DNA from: Microbacterium luteolum | GTDB taxonomy: Bacteria; Actinomycetota; Actinomycetes; Actinomycetales; Microbacteriaceae | Direction: 5' to 3' | NCBI RefSeq assembly: GCF_039533965.1 | Contig: NZ_BAAAUN010000001.1 | Coordinates: 1,338,950-1,402,949 of the forward strand | DNA: 64,000 nt | In this document: positions 1-10,596 of the stretch, in pieces | How the letters are laid out: each line of letters opens with the position of its first letter | Numbering within the stretch: position 1 is the stretch's first letter | Notes under the pieces: model-generated | The model's input: the letters and a program-made list of their open reading frames with translations, nothing else | Databases searched by the model: none | What the model was told of the DNA's origin: nothing | Made by a program: the position numbers and the translations under genes

Positions 1-766
1 GTCGGCCGATGTCGAGCACCTCGCGATAGGCGTCGAGCGCTCCTCCGCCGTAGCTGCGCGTGTGCGGAGCCCAGTAGCCGCCGCGCTCGGCGACCACGCG
101 GCACAGGGCCTCGAGCTCGTCGGCGTCCGCGTACATGCCGGGCGTGTAGGTGAGACCGCTCGACATCCCGAAGGCGCCGGCGTCGAGTGCCTGGCCGAGC
201 ATCTCCGCCATGGCGGCGACCTCCGTCGGCGTGGCGCGACGGTTCGCGTGTCCGACGACCATCATGCGGAGGTTCCCCTGAGGAACCAGCACAGCCGCGT
301 TCCCGACCGTCGCGGCGTCGATGGCCACGAGCAGGTCCTCCATCGTGCGCCAGGGAGCGACCTCGGGCCTGCCGTTCCAGCCGGCGATCTGCCCGGGGAT
401 GACGGATGCCGTCTCCTCGTCCAGCGGCGCGTATCCGAGGCCGTCCTGACCGAGCACCTCGGTCGTGACGCCCTGGCGGATCTTGGCCTGGTGAGCCGCA
501 CCGGTGAGGACCGCGAGGTCGCTGTGCGCGTGCATGTCGATGAACCCCGGCGCGAGGACGAGACCGCTCGCATCGACCTCCACGGCACCGTCCGGCAGCT
601 CGAACTCGACGGAGGAGGCATCCGCGCTCTTCACGATCGCGACGATCCTGGCGCCCTCGACCGCCACGTCGGCGGCGTACCGCGGCGCGCCCGTACCGTC
701 GACGACGGTCGCCCCGCGATAGATCCGGACGAGGCCGGCCGCGGCCTTCTCGGCGCTCAGAAGCAT
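1..766 (-). CDS. N-acyl-D-amino-acid deacylase (D-aminoacylase), 3' end cut by window
   Basis: Zinc amidohydrolase family that removes the acyl group from N-acyl-D-amino acids, releasing the free D-amino acid. Only the N-terminal 255 codons are inside the window, about half the usual family length. Visible are the metal-binding HAHSD at residues 79-83 after a beta-rich start, and the family segment FGMSSGLTYTPG at 199-210. The ATG at 766 lies 7 nt upstream of the stop of the preceding D-amino-acid enzyme gene, giving a 10-bp overlap, so the two are co-transcribed and probably translationally coupled. The neighbour supports a D-amino-acid catabolic role. Exact acyl and amino-acid specificity (D-Glu, D-Asp, general) cannot be read from this part. 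Confidence 0.85.
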   Translation of the reverse strand, partial: MLLSAEKAAAGLVRIYRGATVVDGTGAPRYAADVAVEGARIVAIVKSADASSVEFELPDGAVEVDASGLVLAPGFIDMHAHSDLAVLTGAAHQAKIRQGVTTEVLGQDGLGYAPLDEETASVIPGQIAGWNGRPEVAPWRTMEDLLVAIDAATVGNAAVLVPQGNLRMMVVGHANRRATPTEVAAMAEMLGQALDAGAFGMSSGLTYTPGMYADADELEALCRVVAERGGYWAPHTRSYGGGALDAYREVLDIGR

Positions 767-1971
767 GTCGCGACCGCTCCGATCACACGAGGGTCGGCGG
801 CGTCGGGGTCGTCGATCACGGCGACCACCCGCCACTTGTCGAAAGCTGTGCACGGATGCGAGAGCCCCAGCCGCACCACGTCTCCGACGGCTGCCGTCGC
901 TCCGTCGGCGAGACGGAGGAAGGCGTGCTGGTCGTTGAGGGCCGTGATCTCGCCGTCGACCGACTGCGGCACGGGGAGGTCGAGATCGAACGGCACATCG
1001 CGCCGACCCGCGTCAAGCAGGGCCAGGCCATCCTCGGGCTGCGAGACCACTCGCGCCCACGCATGCATCGCCGACCGCAGCGGCGCGGTGCCCGTGAGCG
1101 GCCCGAACGGCGACATCCGGCTGTAGAACCCGTCGTCATGGATCTGGAACGCCCCGGATCGCAGCACCACGTCGGCGCCCTCGCTCCGCGCCAGCACGGC
1201 GGCCGCACGGTCCGGGAAGGAGCTGCCGCCCGCGCTGAGCACCGGACGGATGCCGTCGGGATACTCGATGCGCTCATGCAGCTCGATCAGGGTCTGCAGG
1301 TACCGGTCGACGGCCCCCACCGAGGCATCGCTGCGATCGGGACCGAACGGCCCCTCGTAGCCGGCGACGCCCGCGAGCCTCAGACCGGGGGCTGCCGAGA
1401 TCGCCGCGGCGATGCGCTCCCCCTCCTCGACCGTGCGCGCGCCGGTGCGTCCGCGAGCGCCGCCGAGTTCGACGAGGACGTCGAGCGGCCGCGCCGCATC
1501 GGCGAGCGCTGCCGCCAGGATTCCCACCCCGGCGACGGAATCGGCCCAGCACAGGATGCGCAGTCCCGCATCGGCGGCGAGGAGATCGCCGAGCCGGGAG
1601 GCGGCTGCGGCATCGGTCACGGCGTTCGCGATCAGCACGGTCGACACGCCGGCGTCCACGGCGACCTCGGCCTGCCACGGGGTCGCGACCGAGATGCCCC
1701 ACGCTCCGGCGTCGAGCAGGCGCTGCCACAGCGCCGGTGCCATCGTCGTCTTGCCGTGCGGGGCGAGGAGGACGCCCTGGGCCCGCGCCCAGGCGAACAC
1801 GGTGTCCTCGTTGTGGGCGAGCGCGCTCTCCTGCACCGTCAGCACCGGCGTGACCAGGTCGGAGAGGTGCAGATCCGCGTCGGCGATCTCCGAGAGACGC
1901 AGCCCGGATGCGCGGGCAGGGAAGCCCTTCGCCCAGGCGCCGAGAACAGGATCCGGAATTTGTAGAGGCAC
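757..1971 (-). CDS. PLP-dependent D-serine/D-threonine deaminase-like enzyme (alanine racemase N-terminal fold)
   Basis: 404 aa. Belongs to the D-threonine aldolase / eukaryotic-type D-serine dehydratase group: N-terminal PLP barrel with the Schiff-base lysine K74 in PHGKTTMAP, and a C-terminal domain with the zinc-ligand pair H372 and C374 in HPCT. Expected chemistry is PLP-dependent elimination or retro-aldol cleavage of a beta-hydroxy D-amino acid. The first possible start is GTG at 1971, directly preceded by an in-frame stop and with no Shine-Dalgarno. A TAGCCT box 6 nt upstream suggests a leaderless mRNA. It is followed by the overlapping D-aminoacylase gene and faces a RidA gene that would remove the 2-aminoacrylate made by a dehydratase. 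Dehydratase versus aldolase activity is unresolved. Confidence 0.8.
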   Translation of the reverse strand: MPLQIPDPVLGAWAKGFPARASGLRLSEIADADLHLSDLVTPVLTVQESALAHNEDTVFAWARAQGVLLAPHGKTTMAPALWQRLLDAGAWGISVATPWQAEVAVDAGVSTVLIANAVTDAAAASRLGDLLAADAGLRILCWADSVAGVGILAAALADAARPLDVLVELGGARGRTGARTVEEGERIAAAISAAPGLRLAGVAGYEGPFGPDRSDASVGAVDRYLQTLIELHERIEYPDGIRPVLSAGGSSFPDRAAAVLARSEGADVVLRSGAFQIHDDGFYSRMSPFGPLTGTAPLRSAMHAWARVVSQPEDGLALLDAGRRDVPFDLDLPVPQSVDGEITALNDQHAFLRLADGATAAVGDVVRLGLSHPCTAFDKWRVVAVIDDPDAADPRVIGAVATCF

Positions 1972-1977
1972 CTAACA

Positions 1978-1990
1978 AGGCTACTAGGGT
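1978..1990. promoter_or_regulatory. Back-to-back -10 boxes of two divergent leaderless promoters
   Basis: On the minus strand TAGCCT (1983-1978) sits 6 nt before the GTG at 1971. On the plus strand TAGGGT (1985-1990) sits 6 nt before the ATG at 1997. The boxes are separated by one base, so each -35 region must lie inside the other gene and only one polymerase can occupy the site at a time. The spacing matches the leaderless pattern seen at many other starts in this window. Confidence 0.6.
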
Positions 1991-1996
1991 GGAACC

Positions 1997-2401
1997 ATGA
2001 CCGCGAAGACCCGAGTTTCCACCGATGCCGCTCCCGCCCCCGCGCACACCTTCTCGCAGGGCGTCCGCAAGGGACCCATCGTGCAGGTCTCCGGCCAGGG
2101 ACCGGTCCACCCCGAGACGAACGAGTACCTCTTCCCCGGAGACGTCGCCGCCCAGACGACCCGCACCCTCGAGAACGTCAAGGCGATCGTCGAGGCATCG
2201 GGCGCCACGTTCGACGACGTGGTCATGCTGCGCGTCTACCTCACCACGCGCGAGGACTTCCCCCTCATGAACGAGGCCTACGGCGCCTTCGTGACCGCTC
2301 ACACGACGAGCGGCGTGCTCCCCGCGCGCACCACCGTCTTCACGGGACTGCCGCGTGAGGAGATGCTGGTCGAGATCGATGGGCTCGCGGTCATCAGCTG
2401 A
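1997..2401 (+). CDS. RidA family enamine/imine deaminase
   Basis: 134 aa, usual length for RidA/YjgF/UK114 proteins. These trimeric enzymes hydrolyse 2-aminoacrylate and related reactive enamines that leak from PLP-dependent Ser/Thr dehydratases. The key arginine is R111 in the PARTTV segment, followed by E121; together they match the substrate-carboxylate and water-positioning residues of active members. The start is the ATG at 1997 with no ribosome site but a TAGGGT box 6 nt upstream, so probably leaderless. It is divergent from the D-Ser/D-Thr deaminase-like gene with only 25 bp between start codons, which fits a detoxifying role for that enzyme's product. Confidence 0.88.
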   Translation: MTAKTRVSTDAAPAPAHTFSQGVRKGPIVQVSGQGPVHPETNEYLFPGDVAAQTTRTLENVKAIVEASGATFDDVVMLRVYLTTREDFPLMNEAYGAFVTAHTTSGVLPARTTVFTGLPREEMLVEIDGLAVIS

Positions 2402-2462
2402 CCTATACCCCCGCGCGGCCCGCGCGGATAGCACCGTTGCCTCCCTGTTACCTGCCATCCCG

Positions 2463-2498
2463 TACTATTGAGCAACAGGACACGTGAGAACCGGGGGG
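2463..2498 (+). promoter_or_regulatory. -10 box and ribosome site of the L,D-transpeptidase gene
   Basis: TACTAT at 2463-2468 is a good -10 hexamer and would start transcription near 2475. A run of six G at 2493-2498 ends 8 nt before GTG 2507 and acts as the Shine-Dalgarno, which decides that start over the in-frame TTG 2468 (overlapping the -10) and GTG 2498. No clear -35 was found. Confidence 0.45.
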
Positions 2499-2506
2499 TG
2501 AAGTTC

Positions 2507-3985
2507 GTGACCGATGTGATCTCAGTACCGGGCGCAGCACAGGCGCATGGCGACGACGGCGCGGCTACGGCCGTCATCGCACCCACCGGCGCACCCACCG
2601 ACTCCATGCCTCCGACGACCGGCGAGCAGCCGCTCGCGTGGGCTCCGATCGAGCCCGCGCCGAAGAAGCGCCGCCTCGGTCTGTGGATCGGCCTCGGCCT
2701 CGGTGTCCTCGCCATCGGCGCTGGTGCGGCCTCCATGGTCCTCATCGCCCCGGGAACGACCGTCGCCGGCATCCCGGTCGGCTGGATGACTCCCGGTGCC
2801 GCCGCCGATGCGATCGACGCCCATCTCGCCGAGACAGAGGTCACCCTCACCGGCGACGGCGAGGGCACGGTGCTGACCGGCGCCGACCTCGGCGCCTCCG
2901 TCGATGCGACGGCTCTCGCCGACAAGGCATTCGCCGCGGCGCCGATGTGGAACCTCGGCGCCTGGATGGGCGAGCCCGTGCCCGCCGAGATCACCTTCGA
3001 CGCCGAGAAGGCGACGAGCGCCCTGCGCGCAGCCGTTCCGACCAGCTTCGAGGACCCGATCGATGCCGGCGTCGTCTTCGACGCAGCCACCGCCGCCTAC
3101 GTCTCCACCCCGGCCGAGGCCGGAACCGGCATCGACGTGAGCGAGCTCAACGCGGCATTCGTCGACGCCGTCGCCGGCGGCGGCAAGACGCTCGAGTTCC
3201 CCGGCGGCCCGGCCGAGGCCCCCGCCGCTGTCTCCGATGACGACGCTGCCGCGATGGCCGCGAAGATGAACACGCTGCTCACCACGATCGGCTTCTACGT
3301 CGGCGGAGAGCGCACGGTCCCGATCGATGCTGCCACGGCCGCCACCTGGCTCACCGTCGTGGACGACGGCGGCCAGCTGCGCATCGACGCCGACGCGCAG
3401 GCCATCAGCGCCACTTCCGACTACCTCGCCCTGGTCGTCGACCGCGCTCCGGTCAGCGCGACGAGCATCGTCGACTCCGGCGGCAACGTCCTTCGTGAAG
3501 AGCAGGCCGGCGTCACCGGTCGCGCAGTCGGCGACACCTCCGACGTGGCGGAGCAGTTCGCTCAGCAGCTCGCCGCCGGCGACGGCGTGTTCGCCCTCTC
3601 GGTCACCGAGGTCCCCTTCGAGACCGTCACGCTCTTCCGGCGGATCGACGTCAACCTCAGCACACAGCAGACGACGCTGTACGAGAACGGTGCCGTCGTC
3701 CAGTCGTGGGCGATCTCCTCCGGCCTGGACGCGACCCCCACCCCGACCGGCAATTTCACCGTGTTCGCACACACCGAGATCCAGGACATGATCGGCGAGG
3801 ACTACGTCACCAAGGATGTCCAGTGGAACACCTGGTTCGCGAGGGACATCGCCTTCCACGGCGCCTATTGGCACAACAACTTCGGCAACCAGATGAGTCA
3901 CGGGTGCGTGAACATGCCGGTCTCGGTCGCGAAGTACGTCTTCGACTGGGCGCCGGTCGGCCTCGAGGTCTCGGTCCACCACTGA
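2507..3985 (+). CDS. L,D-transpeptidase with peptidoglycan-binding region (YkuD family)
   Basis: 492 aa from GTG 2507. Makes 3-3 cross-links between meso-diaminopimelate-type stem peptides or attaches proteins to the wall. Layout: a cytoplasmic, Pro/Ala-rich N-terminus, one transmembrane segment (LGLWIGLGLGVLAIGAGAAS), an extracellular region containing a PG-binding-like repeat starting at TVAGIPVGWMT, and a C-terminal YkuD catalytic domain with the active-site SHGCVN (catalytic Cys 467) and an upstream His in AFHGAYWH. It is therefore an inner-membrane-anchored enzyme facing the wall. It is followed by a strong hairpin terminator and converges on the isocitrate dehydrogenase gene. Confidence 0.9.
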   Translation: MTDVISVPGAAQAHGDDGAATAVIAPTGAPTDSMPPTTGEQPLAWAPIEPAPKKRRLGLWIGLGLGVLAIGAGAASMVLIAPGTTVAGIPVGWMTPGAAADAIDAHLAETEVTLTGDGEGTVLTGADLGASVDATALADKAFAAAPMWNLGAWMGEPVPAEITFDAEKATSALRAAVPTSFEDPIDAGVVFDAATAAYVSTPAEAGTGIDVSELNAAFVDAVAGGGKTLEFPGGPAEAPAAVSDDDAAAMAAKMNTLLTTIGFYVGGERTVPIDAATAATWLTVVDDGGQLRIDADAQAISATSDYLALVVDRAPVSATSIVDSGGNVLREEQAGVTGRAVGDTSDVAEQFAQQLAAGDGVFALSVTEVPFETVTLFRRIDVNLSTQQTTLYENGAVVQSWAISSGLDATPTPTGNFTVFAHTEIQDMIGEDYVTKDVQWNTWFARDIAFHGAYWHNNFGNQMSHGCVNMPVSVAKYVFDWAPVGLEVSVHH

Positions 3986-4013
3986 GCGGACGTCTCCTCG
4001 CGGGGACGCACGC

Positions 4014-4050
4014 GAAAGGGGCCGGATGCGATTCGCATCCGGCCCCTTTC
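4014..4050. terminator. Bidirectional hairpin terminator between convergent genes
   Basis: A perfect 17-bp stem (4014-4030 with 4034-4050) closes a 3-nt loop; the outer end reads GAAAGGGG / CCCCTTTC, giving A-rich and T-rich flanks in both directions. It lies between the end of the L,D-transpeptidase gene (3985) and the end of the minus-strand isocitrate dehydrogenase gene (4059). Confidence 0.85.
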
Positions 4051-4058
4051 CGTGTTCG

Positions 4059-6278
<2,220 letters not shown>

Positions 6279-6453
6279 CAGGAGGTTCTCCGTTCGCGGG
6301 GTCTATTTGTCTCGATACCAAGATACCTGAGCCGCTCTCGCCGTGTGGGCCGCACCCCCTGTCACAGCATCCGGAAGACGCTCGCGTTGCGGCCGTGAGC
6401 GAAATGTTCGGCGGAAACGTGTTCCTCCGCGCGGGAGGGGTTAGCCTGGGATC

Positions 6454-6912
6454 ATGTCCGAACTGCGCATGGTCGAACTCTCCGCTGCGACGATCGTCGC
6501 TGTGAACAACCTGTCGCTCAAGCCCGGACAGGAGCAGTTCCTCGCCCCCGTCTCCTACGGGATAGCGGCCACCGTCATCAACCCGCAGACTTCCTGGCAG
6601 CGGGTGATCCTCGATCGCAACGAGGTCGTGGGGTTCGTCAGCGCGAACTTCGACGACGAGGCCCCGGAAGACCACTTCCGCTCGGTGCTCTGGCGCATCA
6701 ACGTGGACGCCGACGACCAGGGTCGCGGCGTCGGGCGCTTCGCGGTCGAATCGCTCATCGACGAGGCGCGACGCCGCGAGGTCGACCACGTGAACGTGAT
6801 CTACGAGGCGGGCGACGGCGGACCCGAGAACTTCTTCCACCGCGTCGGCTTCACGCCGGTCGGCGAGACGGCATACGGCGAGATCATCGCCGAGATCCGC
6901 GTCACACCCTGA
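6454..6912 (+). CDS. GNAT acetyltransferase, polyamine-acetyltransferase-like
   Basis: 152 aa. The N-terminal VNNLSLKPGQEQFLAP is typical of the spermidine/spermine acetyltransferase-like branch (BltD/PaiA-like) of GNAT enzymes, and the acetyl-CoA pyrophosphate loop is DDQGRGVGR near residue 90. It probably moves an acetyl group from acetyl-CoA to a small amine; the substrate is not provable from sequence. The start is ATG 6454, no ribosome site, with TAGCCT 6 nt upstream, so leaderless. An imperfect GAGACC/GGTCTC hairpin overlaps the stop codon region and might act as a weak terminator. No partner genes. Confidence 0.75.
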   Translation: MSELRMVELSAATIVAVNNLSLKPGQEQFLAPVSYGIAATVINPQTSWQRVILDRNEVVGFVSANFDDEAPEDHFRSVLWRINVDADDQGRGVGRFAVESLIDEARRREVDHVNVIYEAGDGGPENFFHRVGFTPVGETAYGEIIAEIRVTP

Positions 6913-7032
6913 GACCGGCGGCGGGGTCTCGAATCCCCTCCCCCATCGAGACTCCGTCGCCTTTCATCGACCATCGGCGGGACCGCTCCCACGCCGATCA
7001 TCACGAATATGTTGCGAGCGACCACAAAAAGC

Positions 7033-7062
7033 TTGCGCTCCTCTCCCCGCCGTGCGTATCAT
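7033..7062 (+). promoter_or_regulatory. Promoter of the first LacI regulator gene
   Basis: TTGCGC (7033-7038), an 18-nt spacer and TATCAT (7057-7062) form a good housekeeping promoter. Transcription would begin near 7069, placing the operator at 7079-7092 just downstream of the start point. Confidence 0.6.
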
Positions 7063-7078
7063 CGCTCCAGAGGCGTTA

Positions 7079-7092
7079 GCGAAACGCTTCGA
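7079..7092. promoter_or_regulatory. LacI-family operator, autoregulatory copy
   Basis: GCGAAACGCTTCGA, a near-palindrome centred on CG with the AANCGNTT core of LacI/GalR operators. It lies about 10 nt after the predicted transcription start of the regulator gene, a road-block position. The same core recurs at 8171-8184 before the transport operon. Confidence 0.7.
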
Positions 7093-7125
7093 CAGCGTTC
7101 CCCGCACGACGACGATGGAGTCACG

Positions 7126-8136
7126 ATGACGACGATCCATGAGGTGGCCGAAGCCGCCGGCGTGTCGATCAGCACCGTCTCCTACGCGCTCAGCGGCAAG
7201 CGGCCGGTGTCCGAGAAGACCCGCGTCCGCATCGAGGACGCCGTGCGCGTGCTCGGCTACGAGCCGGATGCCGGGGCCAGGATGCTGGCGGGAAGGCGCA
7301 CGCACATCTTCGCGCTGACGGAGCCGCTGCGCGCCGACACGCACGCTCCGACGCACATGGCCTTCGTGCTGGCCACCGCGGTGGCCGCGCGACAGCGCGG
7401 ATACGACATCCTGCTGCTGACGGACGAGCAGGCCTCCGAGGGCATGAACCGTGTCGCGGCCAGCAACCTCGTCGACGCGATCCTCGTGCTCGATGTCGCT
7501 CCGGACGACGCGCGTGCTGCGATCGCGCGCACCGTGCGCACCCCCACCGTGTTCATCGGGATCCCCGACGACCAGGAGGGGCTGACCTGCGTCGACCTCG
7601 ACTTCGAGGCGGCCGGACACCTCGCCGTGGATCGCCTCGCCGACGCCGGGCACACCCGCATCACCCTGCTCGGGCAGACGGAGGTCTCCTACCGGAAGTC
7701 GAACTTCCCTCGGCGGCTGCTCCACGGCGTCCAGGATCGGGCCGTCGAGCGCGGCGTCGGCCTGGACTGGGTCACCACCGGCACATCGGCCACCGACACC
7801 GCCGCCGTGCGGGCGGCCGCCGAGGCCGCGATCGCACGCGGCGACCGGGCCTTCATCGTGCACGCCGTCGACGACGTGCACGCGGCGCTCCTGGCGGTCC
7901 TCGACGAGCGCGGACTCCTGGTCGGCGAAGACGTCTCCGTCATCTCCGCGGCCGCTTCCTTCGACACGACCACCCTGCCGGTCCCGGTCGACACCATCCC
8001 GCTCGTGCCGCAGCAGTCCTGCGAACTCGCCGTCGACCTCGCGGTGCGCCGCCTGGAAGAGGCGGACGTGCGGCCCGGCATCCATCTCATCCCGCCCGAA
8101 TACCGCTCCGTCGGATCCGTCGCCCCTCGGGGCTGA
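7126..8136 (+). CDS. LacI-family regulator of the xyloglucan-oligosaccharide operon
   Basis: 336 aa from ATG 7126; GGAG at 7117-7120 (5-nt gap) decides this start. N-terminal helix-turn-helix and hinge (TIHEVAEAAGVSISTVSYALSG) followed by a periplasmic-binding-protein-like sugar domain. It sits immediately upstream of and co-directional with the binding protein, permeases and glycosidases. Two matching operators, one after its own promoter and one before the transport genes, make it the likely repressor of both itself and the operon. The inducer is inferred to be an alpha-xylose-containing sugar from the downstream enzymes. Confidence 0.9.
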   Translation: MTTIHEVAEAAGVSISTVSYALSGKRPVSEKTRVRIEDAVRVLGYEPDAGARMLAGRRTHIFALTEPLRADTHAPTHMAFVLATAVAARQRGYDILLLTDEQASEGMNRVAASNLVDAILVLDVAPDDARAAIARTVRTPTVFIGIPDDQEGLTCVDLDFEAAGHLAVDRLADAGHTRITLLGQTEVSYRKSNFPRRLLHGVQDRAVERGVGLDWVTTGTSATDTAAVRAAAEAAIARGDRAFIVHAVDDVHAALLAVLDERGLLVGEDVSVISAAASFDTTTLPVPVDTIPLVPQQSCELAVDLAVRRLEEADVRPGIHLIPPEYRSVGSVAPRG

Positions 8137-8169
8137 CGTCCGCCGAAGCTCCGCTTCCGCTTGCGCTTT

Positions 8170-8185
8170 GTCGAAACGCTTCGAC
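8170..8185. promoter_or_regulatory. LacI-family operator before the sugar-uptake operon
   Basis: GTCGAAACGCTTCGAC: arms GTCGAA and TTCGAC are perfect and the ACGC core differs from symmetry at one position per half. It matches the site at 7079-7092 and lies 78 bp upstream of the binding-protein start. A TTGCGC at 8161-8166 may be the -35; no convincing -10 was found, so the operator probably overlaps the promoter. Confidence 0.7.
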
Positions 8186-8263
8186 GATTCGCTCCCCCAC
8201 AACTGAACACCCGACCCAGAGAAGTGTCCGGCCCGATGGGCCACCGAGAAAGGAGTGCCGACG

Positions 8264-9571
8264 ATGGCACGCAACATCCGCAGGACGAAGGCGCTGGCCG
8301 TGCTGGCCGCGCTCACCGTGACGGGGATCGCTCTGAGCGGCTGCTCAGCCGGCTCCGGCGATGACGGCGGCGATGGGAAGACCCTCAAGCTCTGGCACTA
8401 CGAGGGCGCAGACAGCGCGATGGGCAAGGCGTGGGCCGAGGCCATCAAGGTCTTCGAGGAGGAGACCGGTGCGAAGGTCGAGTTCGAGGAGAAGTCCTTC
8501 GAGCAGATCCAGAAGACCGCCAGCCAGGTGCTCGACACGGATGCCGCACCGGATCTGATGGAGTTCAACAAGGGCAACGCGACGGCGGGCTTCCTCGCAT
8601 CGACCGGGCTGATCACGGACATCTCGGATGCCGTCGAGGAGTACGGCTGGGACGAGAAGCTCGCACCCTCGCTGCAGACGACGGCGAAGTACTCCGAGGA
8701 CGGCGTCATGGGCGGCGACACCTGGTTCGGCGTGCCGAACTACGGCGAGTTCGTCGGCGTCTACTACAACCAGGACGCGTTCGCGGCGGCGGGGCTCGAG
8801 ATCCCCACCACCTACGACGAGTTCGTCGACGTGCTCGACGCGTTCGTCGCGAAGGGGATCACGCCGCTGGCCGAGGCCGGTGCGGAGTACCCCCTCGGGC
8901 AGCTCTGGTACCAGCTCGCGCTCCTCGAAGGCGACCGCGGCTTCGTCGACGACTACCAGCTCTACAAGGAGCCGGTCGACTGGAAGGGTCCCGAGGTCAC
9001 CTCCGCGACCGAGACGCTGAAGGAGTACGTCGACAAGGGCTACATCGCCTCCGACGTCTCCTCGGTCAAGGCCGAGGACGCCGGTGTCTCGTTCATCAAC
9101 GGCACCTCGCCGATCTTCGTCTCGGGATCCTGGTGGTTCGGCCGCTTCGCGGCGGAGGCCACGGGCTTCGACTGGACGATGACGGCGTTCCCGGGCGCGG
9201 ACCTCTCGCTGGGCTCCTCGGGCAACCTCTGGGTGGTCCCGGAGAACGCCGCCAACAAGGAGCTCGCCTACGAGTTCATCGACATCACGATGCGGCCCGA
9301 GATCCAGGCGATCATCGGCAACAACGGCGGCCTGCCCGTCGCTGCAGACACCGCCGACATCACGGACGAGAAGAGCGCCGCGCTCATCGAGACGTTCAAC
9401 GGCGTGCTCGACGCGGATGGTCTGTCGTTCTACCCGGACTGGCCCGCCCCCGGCTTCTACGACGTGATCGTCCAGGAGCTCCAGGGTCTCATCACGGGCT
9501 CGCAGGACGTGAAGACGACGAACACCAACCTCGGTGAGCAGTACGACGAAGGCACCGCCGAATTCCGTTGA
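8264..9571 (+). CDS. Extracellular sugar-binding lipoprotein of ABC importer
   Basis: 435 aa from ATG 8264, with AGGAG 8 nt upstream; the in-frame GTG 8255 overlaps that ribosome site and is rejected. Lipoprotein signal peptide with lipobox LSGC near residue 28, then a family-1 (CUT1, MalE-like) solute-binding domain beginning KTLKLWHYEG. It captures an oligosaccharide outside the membrane and delivers it to the two downstream permeases. First gene of an operon with an alpha-xylosidase and beta-glucosidase, so the ligand is inferred to be a xyloglucan fragment or isoprimeverose. LacI operator upstream. Confidence 0.9.
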   Translation: MARNIRRTKALAVLAALTVTGIALSGCSAGSGDDGGDGKTLKLWHYEGADSAMGKAWAEAIKVFEEETGAKVEFEEKSFEQIQKTASQVLDTDAAPDLMEFNKGNATAGFLASTGLITDISDAVEEYGWDEKLAPSLQTTAKYSEDGVMGGDTWFGVPNYGEFVGVYYNQDAFAAAGLEIPTTYDEFVDVLDAFVAKGITPLAEAGAEYPLGQLWYQLALLEGDRGFVDDYQLYKEPVDWKGPEVTSATETLKEYVDKGYIASDVSSVKAEDAGVSFINGTSPIFVSGSWWFGRFAAEATGFDWTMTAFPGADLSLGSSGNLWVVPENAANKELAYEFIDITMRPEIQAIIGNNGGLPVAADTADITDEKSAALIETFNGVLDADGLSFYPDWPAPGFYDVIVQELQGLITGSQDVKTTNTNLGEQYDEGTAEFR

Positions 9572-9630
9572 TCCGACCGCGGGGGCGGCATCCGCAGGAT
9601 CGCCGCCCCCGCCTCCACCTGGAGATGAAC

Positions 9631-10596
9631 ATGTCGCTCGCCACTCGCGAGGGCCGCCGCCAGAAGCTGCCGCCCGAACAGCCGTCCATCCCGCAGCGCA
9701 GCGGCGGGACCGGCGCCTACTGGATGTACCTGCTTCCCGGATTCGCTCTGCTGCTCGTCGTCGTCATCGTCCCGCTCATCTGGAACGTGTACCTCACCTT
9801 CACCAAGTGGAAGGGCGTGCGCACGCCGGAGTTCATCGGGCTGGAGAACTGGCAGAAGATCCTCACCGACAGCGACTTCTGGACGTCGTTCACGAACTCC
9901 GTGTGGATGATCCTCGCGATGGTCGTGGTCCCCACGATCGTCGGGCTCGTGGTCGCCGCACTGCTGTTCGACGTCGTCGGCCGCAAGTTCGGCGGCAGGG
10001 TCGGCAGCTTCCTGCGGGCCACCTACTACCTGCCGCAGATCCTCCCGATCGCCGTCGCGGGCATCGTGATCGGCTGGATCGTGCGCCCGGGCGGAGACGG
10101 TGCGCTCAACCAGATCCTCGGCGCCTTCGGGCTGCCGTCCTACGACTGGCTGGGCCAGATGCCCTCGGCACTCATCGTGCTCATGCTCGTCATGGTGTGG
10201 GTGCAGCTCGGCTACCCGGTCGTCGTGTTCATGGCAGCGCTGCAGCGCGTCGATCCGGAGCTGTACGAGGCCGCGGAGCTCGACGGAGCGAACTGGCTGC
10301 AGCGGTTCACCGCCATCACGATGAGCATCATCCGCCCGGAGATCTTCGTCGTGACCCTGACCTGCACGATCGCCGCCCTCAAGGTGTTCGGCCCCGTCTA
10401 CATCATCACGCGCGGCGGACCCGCGGGCGCGACGCTCGTGCCCGCCTACTACGCGTACCAGGAGTTCTTCACGAAGCGGAACGTCGGCTACGGCGCGACG
10501 ATCGCCACCGTGCTCACCATCGTCGTGGTCATCGTGTCGATCGTGTTCATCCGCGTGCAGAACTCGCTCGAGCGCAAGGAAAGGGCGGGACTGTGA
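9631..10596 (+). CDS. CUT1 sugar ABC permease, MalF-like
   Basis: 321 aa. GGAG at 9621-9624 favours ATG 9631 over ATG 9625. Six-helix inner-membrane permease, beginning with a charged, basic N-tail and the first helix at GAYWMYLLPGFALLLVVV. The cytoplasmic EAA loop (ELYEAAELDGANWLQRF) that contacts the ATPase is present. Follows the binding-protein gene by 59 nt and overlaps the next permease by one base (TGATG). No ATP-binding subunit is encoded in this cluster, so it presumably uses a shared MsiK-type ATPase, as in other actinobacteria. Confidence 0.9.
   Translation: MSLATREGRRQKLPPEQPSIPQRSGGTGAYWMYLLPGFALLLVVVIVPLIWNVYLTFTKWKGVRTPEFIGLENWQKILTDSDFWTSFTNSVWMILAMVVVPTIVGLVVAALLFDVVGRKFGGRVGSFLRATYYLPQILPIAVAGIVIGWIVRPGGDGALNQILGAFGLPSYDWLGQMPSALIVLMLVMVWVQLGYPVVVFMAALQRVDPELYEAAELDGANWLQRFTAITMSIIRPEIFVVTLTCTIAALKVFGPVYIITRGGPAGATLVPAYYAYQEFFTKRNVGYGATIATVLTIVVVIVSIVFIRVQNSLERKERAGL

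Noticed and set aside
2522..3982. 486-codon minus-strand frame opposite the L,D-transpeptidase gene
   Set aside because: No motif and shadow-type composition; the plus-strand gene has the catalytic SHGCVN.
6911..6930. GAGACC/GGTCTC hairpin after the acetyltransferase gene as a terminator
   Set aside because: Only 6 bp of stem, no T tract; too weak to list.
7009..7125. Upstream extension of the first LacI protein from 7009
   Set aside because: It would place the promoter and operator inside the coding region and adds residues before the conserved helix-turn-helix; ATG 7126 has GGAG at the right distance.
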